Source: Orthonyx spaldingii
Lineage: Eukaryota; Chordata; Aves; Passeriformes; Orthonychidae
Reading direction: 5' to 3'
Length of the DNA: 64,000 nt
Assembly (NCBI GenBank): GCA_013397795.1
Contig: VZTJ01003851.1
Span: forward strand, 548,324-612,323
A program made the position numbers and the translations under genes. Below are positions 49,901 through 63,377 of the stretch, piece after piece; position 1 is the stretch's first letter; each line of letters begins with the position of its first letter. Under the pieces are notes generated by a model. The model ran no database searches. It was not told where the DNA came from and worked only from the letters and a program-made list of their open reading frames with translations.

Positions 49901-52900
49901 CATGAGGGCAAGGTCCAGGTCTGTGAGGAGGAGAAAGGATCCAGGCTTTGTGCAGCCTCCCTCATCTCAGGGAGGAAGCCAGCTGGAGTTGAAGTGATGT
50001 GAATGATCACTATTGCTTTCTGTCTACAGCTCCCTGTGCCTTGTTACAAATATTTTACCATCTATCCACTATGCTGTGTAAAGTTCATTACCATTCACTG
50101 AGCTTTTGTCCTGTTCCCTAACACAAAATTGTCTATACACAGGCATCGCCACTGCACACAGAATGAAAGCAAACTGCTGAAGGCTCTCAAGCTCATCTGA
50201 AGAAGTAACCACGGTCATTTATTATCCCTCCCAAAATGACACAGTTGAATGAATGCCGTGTTTAACAAAAGCAATTTATTTTGGTCTTGAATATAGCCTG
50301 TTTTACACTCTAGAACTCCAGGCACACCGCAAATGCTTCTGCTGGTACCTGACACAAAGGTTATTCCTGTGGCACTGGCTGACACAGGCAGGGCAGCGAG
50401 GTGCCAGACAGAGTTGCACCAAGATCCCCTGCCCAAGGGACAATTTTAGCACCAATAATCTCACTGGTTTGACCCTAAATAGTACGTCTTTTCTACAATT
50501 CTGAATAAAGTGGTTCTATAAATTGATTTGTATCTTTGAGTGTCTTTAAAACCTTGTGTTGTATTCTGCTAGAGTGTTGAGAATGTGCTTCTCTATGGTA
50601 TGGAAATTCTCTTCTTGAGTATTACAAAACTTCGAATTTCTTTCATCCTGCAACAAAAATAATTTTGTACAATTAGCTGGGGAACAGAAAAATACATCTG
50701 AAGCCAGATTTTCACACATATTACCTTACACAATGAACACACTGGTTTTACTACTCAACACTATTGGAAAACAAATAAATTTCTGACATGATGTGTCATT
50801 TTCCATATGTCAGGCTTTTTCCTAATTCATTAATTAGTTATATCCATTAATTTTTATTTTATTAATTATTAATAACATATGAATACATTTATCAATTATA
50901 AAATAATTAGGCATTTTGAGATGCAATTTAAGATTTTCTAACTATGCATATAATTCTAACCTGAGGACTAATTATTTCATCAGCCTTCAGTTTAACATCT
51001 ATAGCTAAGATCACACAAAATGCAAAGGTGACAAGCCGCAGATTTACATGTCAGACTTCTAGAAGCATCCCTCTCTTAACTGCATATGTTTTTATAGGAT
51101 ACATAACAGTATATGTATATATAATACATTCACCTTATATGTACTCAAGCTTTTCATCTTCTCAGTTAAATTGTTCATGTCTCTGAGAGAGCTTTGAAAA
51201 TTGACTGTCCTTTCTTTAAAGGATGGAGGTTTCTTTTGCTGGAGGGTTAGTTCTGTTCATGATACAGAGAGAAAAGCAAGAGCTCAAATTAAGTTATTTT
51301 TTGGCTATGCACAAATGCCTAGTAAATTGTTGGTGTATAGATTTTTTCACTCCAGTGAGAATAAATGAATAACTTAACACTGAAATATTGTTGTAGATGA
51401 AGATAACATTTAGAACTCATGATGTATTTCTACAGCAATTTGCAAACATGACATTAATTGCTAATTAGATGATTTAGTTGCAAGTTATAATCATTAACTC
51501 ATTACTTTTCAAAACAGTCATCTGACACAGAGTACATAAGGAAATCACCCTAACAGAAAACATAGAGTCTTCTTGAACCTTTCTTTGAATAGTTTTCTTG
51601 AAAGTTTAACCTGTGTCTATCCAGAACTTTATCATTTGTTCTAAGAATAACTACCCTATAAGTTATCTTCAATGCAAAACTCTTCCTCCATCTGAGAAGA
51701 ATAATCCTTTCTGGTTTTTTCTACTTCATTTCTCTTAAAATTGAGGGGATGGCATTAGTAACATCTTTGGAACTTCCTTCATGTTTTAGGATTTTTTTTC
51801 AGACCATTGCAAATATTTCTGAAGAGGAGATTGTGGCAAAAAATTGAATGTAATCTTAATAGCTCTTTTCACTTTGGTATATCAGTATAATTATTGCACA
51901 TTCATTGTGGCATTTCTTTACCCTGAAAAATCTTCTCATATCAAACATAACATGCACCATTGTAGGTTTAAATAAGTGCATGAACTCATGGATCATGTGC
52001 ACTGACTGGAACTGTCACTTGGTATAAAGGGCAATGCTGTCACAGTCAGGGCAGCGTAGTGTTACATTTCACTTCATAAGCAAACCTCAATTATCGTCTC
52101 TGTAACGACATCCTTGCAGTTCATCTGTGATATGATGGACAAATAATAGTAGTAAACTAATGGTTACCAGGTTGCACATATATACTTCTACATATCAAAA
52201 TACCCAATAAGCTGTTAAAGGCTATAAACAGTGAATTTTTTGGTGTCTCAAAAATGTTTATGCCTGAAAAAACATCTTTTTTCAGCTGTGCTACAGAATG
52301 TGCTCCACTATGTTCTCTTTTTTATTTTTCCTGTTCCTATGATCATAGAAATAATAATAAAAAAAATTAAATGGAAGATTTCAGAAGATTAACCCAAAGA
52401 TGCATTGCCGAAAGGAACCTGATAGAACAGAATTCAGCAGCTCAACAACAGAGTCAAGACTCTCCCATCCACAAAAGATGGGAGATTTCCAGACATCAGT
52501 CTTAGGAGGTTTTCCTGTATGTAAACCAAGCATTATGCATTTGTCATGGCAGAGACATGAGGCAGCCAGGAACAGAACTCTTTGGGGGTGTAATTTTAGC
52601 AGCTCCTTCTATTAGGAGTGACTGAAGCACCACCACTATGGCTGGGGAGTAACCGAATTGCTAAAGAGGTAGGCTGGAACATGGAGTGGGAGTAAACTTG
52701 AATACCAGTATGGTCCAAGCACTGGTTTCACTGGTACTTCCCACCCTGCCTCCCCTGTGACCATGAGAGGAGCCCAGTGCAGAGGAGCACTGTGTCCTGT
52801 AAAACGCTGTCCTCCCGAAGCATCCGGTGCCTCGGCACTGGATCACATATCCCCTTCCCTATGCCCGAACATCCCTATGCCCATTCTTTTTTGCTGCCGT

Positions 52901-53067
52901 GTCCAGCATTAAGTCCTTTTCTTACTATGGAAAGTCCCTGGGACATGGCTCTGCACACTGGGCAGTGTCCTACTGTGGCTTTGGGGAAACGAACACAAGG
53001 TTATTGGTTCTTGTTGGAAAGCACAGCTCTGGTGTGCACCCTACTAAAACAAAGGGATCACAACAAC
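46963..53067. other. Non-coding stretch, no gene seen
   Basis: Contains a very AT-rich zone at 50810-50960 built of ATTAATTA words, and a lone AATAAAGTGG with a GT-rich follow-up near 50503 that resembles a polyadenylation site but has no identifiable transcript. A moderately GC-rich block at 49690-50010 keeps frames open on both strands without a domain. Confidence 0.5.
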
Positions 53068-53168
53068 TCTGTGCAGGGCTACAGGCTGTGGGAAGAGTGG
53101 CTTGAGAGCTGCTTGGCAGAAAGAGATTTGGGAGTACTGGTTGACAGCCAGCTGGATATGATTTAGCA
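53068..53168 (+). mobile_element. CR1 LINE internal fragment, sense
   Basis: Matches the CR1 reverse-transcriptase region that normally reads GGCTACAGGCTG, AGAGTGGCT, GAGAGCTGC, AGAAAGGGATCTGGGGGTGCTGGTTGACAGC. Here it appears as AGAGATTTGGGAGTACTGGT followed by TGACAGCCAGCTGGATATGA. The CR1 frame then meets a TAG at GATTTAGCAG. It lacks the 3' tail, so it is a fragment left by deletion rather than a standard 5'-truncated insertion. The 129-codon frame at 52777-53166 ends inside it by coincidence. Confidence 0.85.
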
Positions 53169-53261
53169 GTTATATCTGAATTTAGAAACAATCAAAACAT
53201 GTTTCAAAAGCTCAAGACAGACTAAACTCAAGAATTAAGTCATTCTCTTCTGCTCTTTCAG

Positions 53262-53287
53262 CTCCCACTGATGCAAGGAAACATTAG
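53262..53287 (+). other. Candidate 26-bp microexon (weak)
   Basis: A very good acceptor (CATTCTCTTCTGCTCTTTCAG) is followed 26 bases later by the donor ATTAG|GTGAGTG. The size is in the microexon range, but 26 is not a multiple of three, and the segment lies about 95 bases after a decayed CR1 piece. Microexons need partner exons, and none is seen. Confidence 0.12.
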
Positions 53288-56200
53288 GTGAGTGCCAGGA
53301 GCATCCCAGACTTTGGTGATCCCAGATGCTCCAAGCTATAGGAATAGGAGAGGAGAACACTCCTCACAGCAAGTGTGAAAGCCCACATTGACTGGTCAGC
53401 TAAGTACGAACCTTAAGAGTCTGGAAACTCAGAGTAAGTCTTCAGGATTTACCTGATTTGCTGAGTGGGGTGAGTGTCACCCAAGGCATGCAAGAGTTTT
53501 GCATTTTGATCCTAGAGTGGGGCTGGTAGGGGGAAGGCAGAAGAAATAATTTCTCAATTATTTTCCCTGCAGCCCAGGAGCAGATTTTCAGCAAACAAAC
53601 CAATTTGTTTTGGTGGGAAAGGCAGAAGAATGTAAAGGTTAATGCACTCAGAGTTTACTTAATATGTGCCTTACTAAATACTAAGAAGGCTCTGGTGGCA
53701 GCAACTATATTCTCAAAGGAGGAGTGTAGAAAATTACTGGTATCTAATCCAATAAGAGATCACAGGTCATCGTGGTATAGATGAGTTGGTTAACGCAGAA
53801 GGAGGCCTGTCATGCTGGAATGCAAAGGAGATGCAAGGTACCAAGCTAGACCCAGGTCTCTGCTCCAAAATCACAGCATGGATGCAGCCATCCTGACTTA
53901 CTTGGCAAACTTAAAATAAACCAAAGGCCATGTAACTGGAGTCACTGTTAAGAATAGTACAGCAAAATATGTAAGTAAAGGAACGATGCCAGAATTTAAA
54001 TAATTTAAATATATAATTTAAATTCTTTGCTGAGTGACTGACAATGCTTATTCTATTATTATGATGCTGAATTCTATATAAAAGTATTTGAAATTTATCA
54101 TTTTTGTAAAGTTCTTGGAAATCTCTTAGAAACCAGCTATCAACAGTGGAATGCAAACTTCAGGTACAAATTGTCAGGGGTGGGGGCTGGGTTTTTTTTC
54201 TAATAATTAGTCTGTGTTTCAAAATATCTTTTTCTTTACTAAACTTATAAGTCAAACTTACAAGTCTATCAGATATTTCTAGAAAACCAGACAGATTAAG
54301 CCAAATAAGGCCAATTTGTGCAAACACCTCAGACTTGTAGAATGAGGAAGATGAGTGGAAGCTGAAGAACTACTATAAAGCCCATCCTGTCAATTCTGGT
54401 GGCAGCATCTAGAAGAAGGGCAATAATCAATCACTGTGAATTGTATTGTTTTAAAAGTATGACAGCTGTATGCTTGATGAGTTGAGACAGAGCTACTAGG
54501 AGAGAATATTAAGTTAAATTCAGCTGTAAATTATGAATTTTGAGAGTAGCTAAGAATTATTCTAAATATTATAATCTGGAAAAAAATTCTGCTTTCTGTG
54601 TATTTCAGGAATTATCTGTTGAATTAATATCTTTGAATTCTCTCACTGTGCTCATCCCAATGTCAATGATCTGTTGCTCATTCCAGTGTGAGCAATTACA
54701 GATGTTTGTTTGACATTATTTTCCAGCCAGTGTTTCCTGATCACTGCCTATAGGTTTGGGAGCACATGTGGATGGTGGGGTTGATAAACTTTCATTGCTC
54801 TGTTGTCACAGCCTGTATTTTTATGTATCAGTGAGTTTAATTTCTAATTCTTTGTAAAATGTGTTGTCTGCAACTGGACTGGAGGAGTTTTTTTCCTTTT
54901 TGAATGTTGGTTACGAATTTACCTGGTTCAGTACAACTCTTTAATTGAGTTCACTTTTCTGCTTTCAGTGATTTTGTACCTAGAGAAGATCTTTGCAGTA
55001 AAAATAAGGAGAGATTCCTCTTTACAAAACAGAGGCCTCAGCACAGGATCACCAAAAGGTTTTATCCTACATAAATATAAAAGAGCTAATTAGACCTTGC
55101 AATGACTCTTGTTTCCACAGTTCACTAGTTGCCCTTTCTACACATGCTGTGGATTTCCATTCAGTTTTAAGAGCCATCTGTTTTCTGTATCTCCTGCTTA
55201 GGGCATGATCAGGTACTTTCATTTTTTCCATGGTGTAAGTGGGCTAATATCCATGTATCCCTACCACACTTTAAAGTTCATTTCCACCCTATAATACATG
55301 TCTAGGTTTTCCTGTGCATACTGTATTTGGCAACAACCTTTTTTTTCCCCAACATTTTTTATTTTATTTTCCTTTTTATAGCGAATGTAGCTCTCATAAA
55401 AAGGTGGTGGACTGACAACTCTGGCAGATGAAATCTGGCTTATCTGTACAAGAGAAATAGCAAAAGGATATGGCAAAATAATCTTCCTTTAGTGTTCCTA
55501 GTATCATGCATTATCCTTGAACAGGAAAGACATTCTTCAGGACTGAAGGCAAAAGTCCCTATAATAGTTCAGCTATCATGGATATGTTACAGTGGTGAAG
55601 GTTAAGTACAGCAAGGCTTTGCTTGGAATCATTTATGCAATAATTTTCAGACACAGGAACACTGTCGGATGCTAATGGTTACTTCTGACCATTAAATCTA
55701 CACATGTGACACCATGGTTTCCACCACTAAATATTTGCTTTCACTGATCTCAGAAAGATCAGGACAGTTGGTATTGCCTGGAGAATTTATATCACTTTAC
55801 AACTTTACGTTATTCACACTATTTTAAATATGTCTCAGCCTTAAAGTGGAGATTGAGGGCTGCTAAGCAGATCAACCAAGCTCCTCACATAGTCAGAGGA
55901 AGGGAGACTCTAGAGGAGGTTGTGAAAGCACCTGAAATAGAATCCTACCGATGGAGTAACTGGCCACAACTTGAGATATAACAGGGATTTAGAGCTAAAT
56001 TACTTCTTCTCCCTTGTTAAGTGCATCAAATTGATTGCCACAATGTCCCCTAGATCATCATGAGTCTGTTGGTTTTGGTATGTTTTTTCTTCCCTTTACT
56101 GTATGAAATCTGGCTGATGTGAGCATACCTCACTTCATTGTTGCTGAAGAGCTTTGGGCAGTGAGAGCACTTCTATGTATATGACAATTACATGACACAG

Positions 56201-56957
56201 GGTTAATATGCAATAGAAAGAAAAAAGTATTTTACAGACTGACTGTTTTTAATATAAAATATAAGTTATTTGTTATTTTCTGAGCAATAGAACTAACAAA
56301 ACACATTTATGTCATTATGTTACACCCAGATCCCCCAAGCTCCTTTCCCCTCTCAACCCCACCAAGCAACATAAAGCAGTATGTAATGCATGTGTTATAT
56401 GTGTACTGGCTAGGGAGCCACCTAGTTGCTTTCAACAAAGCAAGTCTGACTTCTGTCTGACTTTTCCATCAGTTGGGAACAGATTTGAGTCTCTGTCTTC
56501 AATTCAGCCACTTATTTCTATGGAATTTTTTGGAAGTTATCATTGAGAAGTTTTCTGTTATTTCTAATTTGGCTTAAAATGTCCAAAAAGATCCCTATGA
56601 AAAGACAATGTGATATATACATATATAGTTATAATTTATATTACAGCAATATTGCTAAATAACACAGATATAAATGACTTTATTTGTAGCTAGACATTAT
56701 ATCTATGAATAGATAAGTAAAAAGAGATAATGTGATCTCATCATTCCCTTTTGTTACAAACAGTACCTGGGTCAGGCACTGGAATGCTCCCTCCTTCCCT
56801 CTCCTCTCTGCTACCTTGAATTTCCTAGGCAAGGGTTTTAAAAACAATTCCACCTTTATTTGTCTCAACGGCATTGGAAAATAGAATAATTTCAGAAAAA
56901 GGGACACCTCAGACCTCTGCAGCCCTGAAGCCACATTCACACTTTTTTTTCTTACAG

Positions 56958-57058
56958 ACAGGTAGAAAAGAGGAGCGATCCTCTTTTCCCCTGCAATCAG
57001 TGAAGTTACACTCCTTGGTTTTCCAACATCTCAGGGATCACGGAGGAGCAAAAGAGCT
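56958..57058 (+). other. Candidate 101-bp exon (weak)
   Basis: Acceptor CACTTTTTTTTCTTACAG and donor GAGCT|GTAAGTG bracket 101 bases. One frame (within an open stretch 56874-57062) is open across it and encodes a Lys/Glu/Ser-rich peptide; its stop falls at the donor's own TAA. The exon-end base is T rather than the preferred G. It could equally be an untranslated exon of a long non-coding RNA or a chance pair of sites. Confidence 0.18.
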
Positions 57059-60000
57059 GTAAGTGAAAACAACAGGCAAAGCCAGGGCCAGCCTGATGGC
57101 GTTGTGCCAGACAGAGGCGTGTGGCTGAGTGGCCACACAGGAAGAGGCACCCCACCCACCACTGAGGCAGCCTGAGCCTGTTCTCATGCAACTGTGCAAT
57201 TCAGGGTTAGGCAGCCTATAACAGTGTGAGAAGTGAGCATTGACTCAGCCTCACGCTTATCTGCATAAGGCAGAAGTCTTATCTGAGATTCTGTCCCAGC
57301 TCTGAACCACTCAAAACTTGGTAATTTTTGCATGGGACATCTTGGATTTTAATCACAAAGACTCAAATCATATTAATTTTTTCTAGGTGTTTGGAAGGCC
57401 AGCCAACAATCCAACCCCATATTTTTCTTTCATCCTGAGAAAGGGGAAGAGACATAGTGAGAAAATTGGTCGGAGACACAGCTATAAAAATTACAGGTGA
57501 ATCTATTCACCTAATGAACTCCATGCCAACAGGCAAGGACAACGAACATTTTTTTCTTTCTTATTCCTCAGCCTTTACTTTAAGAACCAGGATAGTATGT
57601 CGTGCTATGACTAAGCTAGTAAAGTGATCCATCAGATTACCACTCCTGCAAAATCCATAGCTTCTTGATACTAAATTTGTATCTTTTCCACTGTATCATT
57701 TGTACCAAACCATTTCAGGATAGATCATTTGTTCAAAGAATAGCTATCAAACAGCCAAAGCTTGAATCATCTTCTGTCCTATCCAATATCTATCTAATGT
57801 GTTAAAGGCAGGCAGCAGTGGTCAGACAAAGAATACCATGCTGCTTTGAGTGTGCTGGGAGTCTGATTACAAGTCGAGTCCTCCATCCTGTGTGCCCATT
57901 TCCCAAAAGTAACTTATTTTCCATCAACAGGTGTAAAGCAAAAATCAATCCTTCTTAATTTAGTAATCCAATTTCACTAAAATGTGATTAAATATCAAAT
58001 AATTAAATAAACAATAAATGTGCTCAGGAAGAACTAGTCTAGGCAGCAGTTTTGTACTAGTAATTTCAAGTGATAAACTGCTATCCAAAATATTGAGTGG
58101 ATGGTTAGCCAAGCTGTTATCCACTATAGCTGTGTGCCAGGAGGCAGCAGCATCCTCCTGAACATGCTGCTGTCCTCAGTCTTGAACTTTGCACTGAAGG
58201 CAAGTGGGCATGGAAGTAAAAAATATATAAGGACTTGCAGAGTAACTAGACAGTGGAAAGAGAGGCCACATGAAAGGTAAAATGCTTACACAAGAATTAT
58301 CTTTATCTGTGGGAAGAAGGAGAAGCTTTCTTTAGAGCTGAAGCAAAAGAGCACAGATTTGAATGCTCTTGTTGCCAGGCAAACTGAGCAACTTTTTTAT
58401 CTCTTTTTAAATTATAAACTAGTTTTATACCAGCAGCTAAGCACTATACAGAAAAAAAATTCAAATAAAATCCACTCCTGAAAGCTCCTTGTCTTCCTAA
58501 GAGAATACCCAGGGACACACACAAAGCCATTCCTGCAGAGTGCATGTGTGTGGTAGGGATAATGGAAGAAAAAAAATAATCTTGATACAAATCAAACTTT
58601 CCACATTTTTTTTAAAATCAAAGAGATTTAGGATATTCATAAACCCAAATCTGTTCCCTCAAATGATTTCAACAGCTTGAGGCGAGTTCATTAAAACAAT
58701 GTATCTCCAGTCTTTCAGCAGAGACAAGTTCTCCATAGGACAGTGCTTTTGCTTATCTGGGAAGAGCTTCTTGCTGAGTTCCCTCTGGTTTACTCAAGAC
58801 TGGCACTGGGCTCCTGTTACTCTTCTCCTGCTGAAAGTTAAACTGGTTTCAGCTAGTCAGTGCTGCCTGACAGATCTAAATAAGGCAATGTTGAGCATAC
58901 AGAGCACACTCTGATATAGAATATGATTACCATGGGAAGACTTCCAAATTCGAAACAGCCAGGAATTTCAACCTTGGAGCCAAGGCAGTTCTAATAAGGG
59001 GGGAAATTGCCTTCTGAATTTCATTTGCAAAGTAACATTAATAGGAAAAGAAGTAGCTTGTACATACTTCTCTTGTCTTCTAATAGGAAGTATGGTAAAA
59101 TGTAGGGAAGATTCAAACCCCAGGTTACCTAAAGCAAAGATCCATATTTTAGCCAGAAAAGCAAACGATACAAATATATACACATAGTAATGGAAAATGT
59201 GAAGTCTGAACACATGTGTAACGTTCTGGTTTGGAAATTAAGGTGTCTGGGTTCAGATAGAATTATATTCACGTGTCACACTGTTAAGCAGGGAGGATTT
59301 GTTCAAAAAAATGTGTACTTTTGCAAGCTCCACTACTTGGTCTGAGAAAATGTTTTGTTTTTCATCTTGCTTCATTCATTGTAGCTGTGAAATATCATTT
59401 TCATTACTTCAGATTATCTTGCTTGTCAGTTAAAGCTCAGGACTGAAAGTGAGAAATGTAGTTAAAAGCAAATGTATTTCTCTGTCCTTCGTACATAGAG
59501 TTCCAGTCTCCTAAATCCCAGATATGTGTCTCACACTACAACTGTTAGATATTTAAAATGGATCGTGCCTCCTATTAATACTTATATCTCTGGTTTTGAA
59601 TACCATACAACGTCACACAAAACTGGAAAAACATCGTCTGCCAAATCTCGGACATATGTATGTGTTTCTTTAAAAAATCAGATGCTCACAGCACACCTCT
59701 TTCAGCAGAAATCTTGTCTTATAAGAAAAAACTTGGGAAGATCTAGATATAAGTTCTTTTTCCATTTGCCAGTGCTTCTTCATAATACCAGCAAAACATA
59801 GGAATCCCCATCTTTGAATGACTCTTGGTTTTGTAGTGTGACATTGATGTCATTGCTTTTGTTGATCAAAAATTCATGTTATTTCTATGATAATGTGAAG
59901 GTAATGGTACAAATACTTGGACATCTAGAAAGTAAAGATACTGTAAATATTGCTATTCTTATATACAAGTACAAATTCAGTAGAACAACTGTATGTTACA

Positions 60001-62273
60001 AAGAATTCTGAACTCAAAAAATGCCTTTAGAAAGTCCCATGCACCAGGATTACCACATGATTTCACATGACTTTCATACTTTCACAGCCCAAGAAATGTA
60101 CTTAAACAAGTGAATTAATGTAATTTGTGAAACAAGCAAAAAACCTTCTTCATATTCTATAAAACACTTTTCTGCATCTTAATATATTAAGGATGGAGGA
60201 TGCAGTCACACAAAGTACATACAGTTATTAACTTTGAACCTATATTTACCATGACTAATGACTCATAAAGCCTACTGATACAATAATAAACAATTCATTC
60301 AGAAAATTTTGTACCTAGAACAGAAACACTGAATTTGCTTCTCACTGCCATTCAAGATAATGTAATCAGCAGCAAAGCAGCATGAAAAAGACAAGCTGCA
60401 CTGTGTAGGGAGAGTAATTTATTAAAAGCCAAATGTCTTAACTTAGAATCAGTGCTCACTAATTCATTAATAGTGTTAGGCTCCCAGCAGAGCAACTCCT
60501 TTAGGAGTGCTTTGCTTTGTAGAAAGTACTACTGGGATAAGTCTGAAACAGAACTTTTTCTGTAACATAACAGTATTTTCTGGCCATCTATCAATATCTT
60601 TCTCTTTTTGCCTTTGTTTTTTTGGTTGCTAATTAAACTTCTGGGCTTTTACTTCTAAAAAAATGTGGAGTTTTTTTCTTTTAATATCTAAGAAAACAAA
60701 AACTATCAAGCCTTGCAGCTATGAGATTTATTTTCCATCTAAAAATAGTGGTAAAGCTTGGTGAATGCTAATGGTTTGTGTAGTCTCATTTTAACATTTC
60801 ATTTGCAAAGAAATCTTCCCAGTGAGAAATAACTCTGAGCCACCTTACTGAGTTGGTTAAAAGGAAATAAAAATAACAAATGGTGAAAGTTGTTGTGTTT
60901 TAGGGATAGGTTAATTTCAAAGCCTAATAAGAACATCTAATATGAATACATTATTGCTTCTCGTTTAATCAGTTTTGTAGACATATTAACTAATTTTAAG
61001 TGGAGCTTAAGCACCATGTCTCCAAACTCAGTTTAACCTCTGTCTGGAGATGAATGCAAAGTGATTTCCCCCCTCAGGTTAACAGTTCATATGGCAGGGT
61101 TCCTTTATACTTTTCTGCTTAGTTTAATCTATTTAGGGTCATGGCTCCTGCCCTTTACTTGGAGTTCTGAGTTCAGATGAAGCACAAACATTGAGACTGA
61201 GCTCTCTTGCAGCTGCCATACATCACTTGGTACTAGATGCAGAAAATAAAGCAAGTGAAGAGACAGTCTAGAAATTTATACACCATGTACTACCCTTCCT
61301 GCTTTTCCAGATAAAGTACTGAAGCATTCTCTTCTTTTTTCCTGGCTGTTGCTTACACATGAATGTCCATAGCAAATGGTGACAGCAGGAGGGAGCAATG
61401 AAAGGGGTGGGTGGGCGTGGGGCAGAAAAGGATGTGACAGTGATGACTGGTTTTTTGGAAAGTCTAGGGAAAAAATCAGCCAAACACCTAAGTGCTCTTG
61501 CTTCATAATGCCACATCACAGAAAAAATGAAATAAAACACTCCTACCTTGAAACAGAAGCTATCAAAACACGTCAGTATATCCACACCAAAAGAATAAGA
61601 ATCAAAGTGGAGCAAGTTATATCACTCTCAGTTTATGTCTATGCAAATACCTAAGTGTTACAGAAAGAAACACATATTCTGAAATAGTTTTTACACACCA
61701 ACTCTTCCTGAAGCTAAGCCCAGTATGAAGCTAGTGTGAGGTTGGACTTGAAATATAGTTGAAACTGAGAAAGGGTTTTCTTTGGTAGGCAGCTTTGACT
61801 ATTTGCCAGTCACTCAGCAGAAATTAGCAAACCAGAAAGAGGTACTTGGTTCCAGAGAGTACAGTCCTCAAAACCTGGCAGCATATTTCCTCATCTGTGT
61901 GTACACATTGTTTCAAATGGCTGCACTGTTTCCTACAGGATTTTTCTTTCCAGAGGGAAATTTTCATCTGTCACATATATTTTTCATTTGTTGTTGATTT
62001 CTGCATCTGCAAATTACTTGGAATCCATGGCAAAGATAGCCATTAGATATGTGAAAAATCACACAAAATTGCTAAAAGATTTTAGAAATATCCAGGGTAT
62101 ATAATGATATTTTATAGGACTGCACCTTTTTTCACTAAACAGGCCTGACTCCTGTACAGTTAATTTGCCACCTCACAGACTAACGGTGTGACACAAGGAA
62201 GTACCTGGTGTACTACCATCTTTTGGGGCATCACTGTTAAAATACCTGAAAGTGTCTGTTTATCTCCAGGTGA

Positions 62274-62453
62274 AAGACTCTAAGAAGGAAAAAGGCCCCT
62301 AATGGAGACACTCACAGTGTAGAGTTTTTACAAGAAGCTTTTCAGAGAATTGAGCCATTTGCAACTAATCCCCAGGAAACAAATGGACAAATGATGGATG
62401 TGAACTCAGAGCTGCCCTATAGGTTTCTCAAGATGCTGGAGCAGGAAGTTAAC
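62274..62453 (+). pseudogene. Possible class I ERV gag (p30 capsid) relic
   Basis: A 60-codon open segment between an in-frame TGA (62271) and TGA (62454), without a start codon near its beginning. The translation looks coding: rich in Glu and Gln, low in the Leu/Ser/Lys runs typical of random AT-rich frames. Its middle carries a pattern like the major-homology region of gammaretrovirus-type capsid: an S..FL.EAF.R..PF core, then a P.ETN segment about 8 residues on, then a Leu/Lys-rich FLKMLEQE end where that family has its RRKLQKLE-type block. Spacing agrees with Gag_p30 within a few residues. It is a short remnant with stops on both sides and cannot make a capsid. No LTR or pol relic adjoins it. 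Family is an inference from motif pattern alone. Confidence 0.4.
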
Positions 62454-62479
62454 TGAGCAAGGGCTATCCTTTAAGAAGT

Positions 62480-62830
62480 TACTGGGGACACTTGTTACAC
62501 CTTTTACTCCGTAACATAGAAACCCGAGTCCTCCTCCAACTGTCTTCCTCAATGGTAGCATCCCCTCCAGCTCCTGCGGCAGATGTACACAGAGTTTTGC
62601 TCCATGGGTCAAGTTTTTGGCCACATGTCTGATGCCATGTGGACAAGCAGCAGCACTGATGCTCACCAGGGTTTTCAACAAGAGGCCCTTGGGCTGCAGT
62701 GCTCTTTCTGTGGGTATCGTCTCTATCAGATGGTGGGGACAACTGGGATCCATCCAGGTCACCCCTGAATCACGGTGGAGCATGGGTATGGATAGGAGCA
62801 TTAAAGACTCTGCATGAATGCCAGCAAAGG
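62480..62830. other. GC-richer block after the gag-like relic, origin unknown
   Basis: About 350 bases of higher GC with open frames in several phases on both strands (up to 144 codons on the minus strand). The frame that continues the gag-like relic reopens at 62583-62768 after three or more stops, and contains a Cys-x2-Cys-Gly, which would be the first half of a retroviral zinc knuckle but lacks the His and final Cys at the right spacing. It may be more of a decayed retroelement; I cannot identify it. Confidence 0.3.
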
Positions 62831-63377
62831 CCATCAACAAAAGTCATGGTAACCTCAAATGGGAGATCTATGGACTACCTGCATGATTTCATTTCCTAAA
62901 TCCTTCCCACAGCCTCTGTCTCACCAAAGCAGTCCCTCCCTACCCTTTTTACCTGCTTTGCCTGATAAAACTTTAACAGAATCTATTTGTTTGTATCAAC
63001 TTGAAGCAACTGGTTAGTCTATTTTAATATTTGTTCACTTATTTTAGGGTACTCAAAATGATGTGAGAATGTGGCTTAAGCATCAGAGGAAAATCTCTGC
63101 TCCTTTGGAGACACTCAGATGTTTGCAGTAAATCTCAGAGCCAAGATCTGATCTCAAGGGTCCTCTCTGCTGAAGCATACTGTGGACCCACAAGCTTGAA
63201 TTCATGATCCTGATACTGCACAGTGTATAAAGGTGATTACAGCTCTTTCAATTCCATCATATCTTGCTAGAAATTTTCCCAGATCATTTGACAAGTTCTT
63301 TACATTACCTTCTTTGCCTCTCCAGGTGCTTAGTAATATTACATGAAAAACTTTCCTGTTTAAGCATTTAGTGCCTC
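62831..63377. other. Short non-coding stretch, nothing recognised
   Basis: A pyrimidine-rich patch at 62890-62960 is the only feature. There is no repeat or exon signal that I can support. Confidence 0.5.

Larger units (their letters stand above)
53169..62273. other. Long non-coding stretch with two candidate exons
   Basis: Apart from candidate exons at 53262-53287 and 56958-57058, I recognise no gene or repeat. A small GC-richer patch follows the second candidate (57070-57190). No CR1 or LTR is recognised across these 9 kb. Confidence 0.45.

Noticed and set aside
49696..50010. Overlapping open frames on both strands (94 and 104 codons)
   Set aside because: Both strands are open because of locally higher GC; neither translation has a domain or splice context.
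50253..50520. Possible 3' end of a transcript (AATAAA with GT-rich follow-up)
   Set aside because: No upstream exon or coding relic; the hexamer is common in AT-rich DNA.
52777..53166. 129-codon open frame on the plus strand
   Set aside because: Its last third is the decayed CR1 fragment in a frame that stops in the element; the first part shows no domain.
62406..62840. 144-codon antisense open frame
   Set aside because: Lies opposite the gag-like relic and the GC-richer block, where several phases are open at once because stop codons are rare; no recognisable protein.
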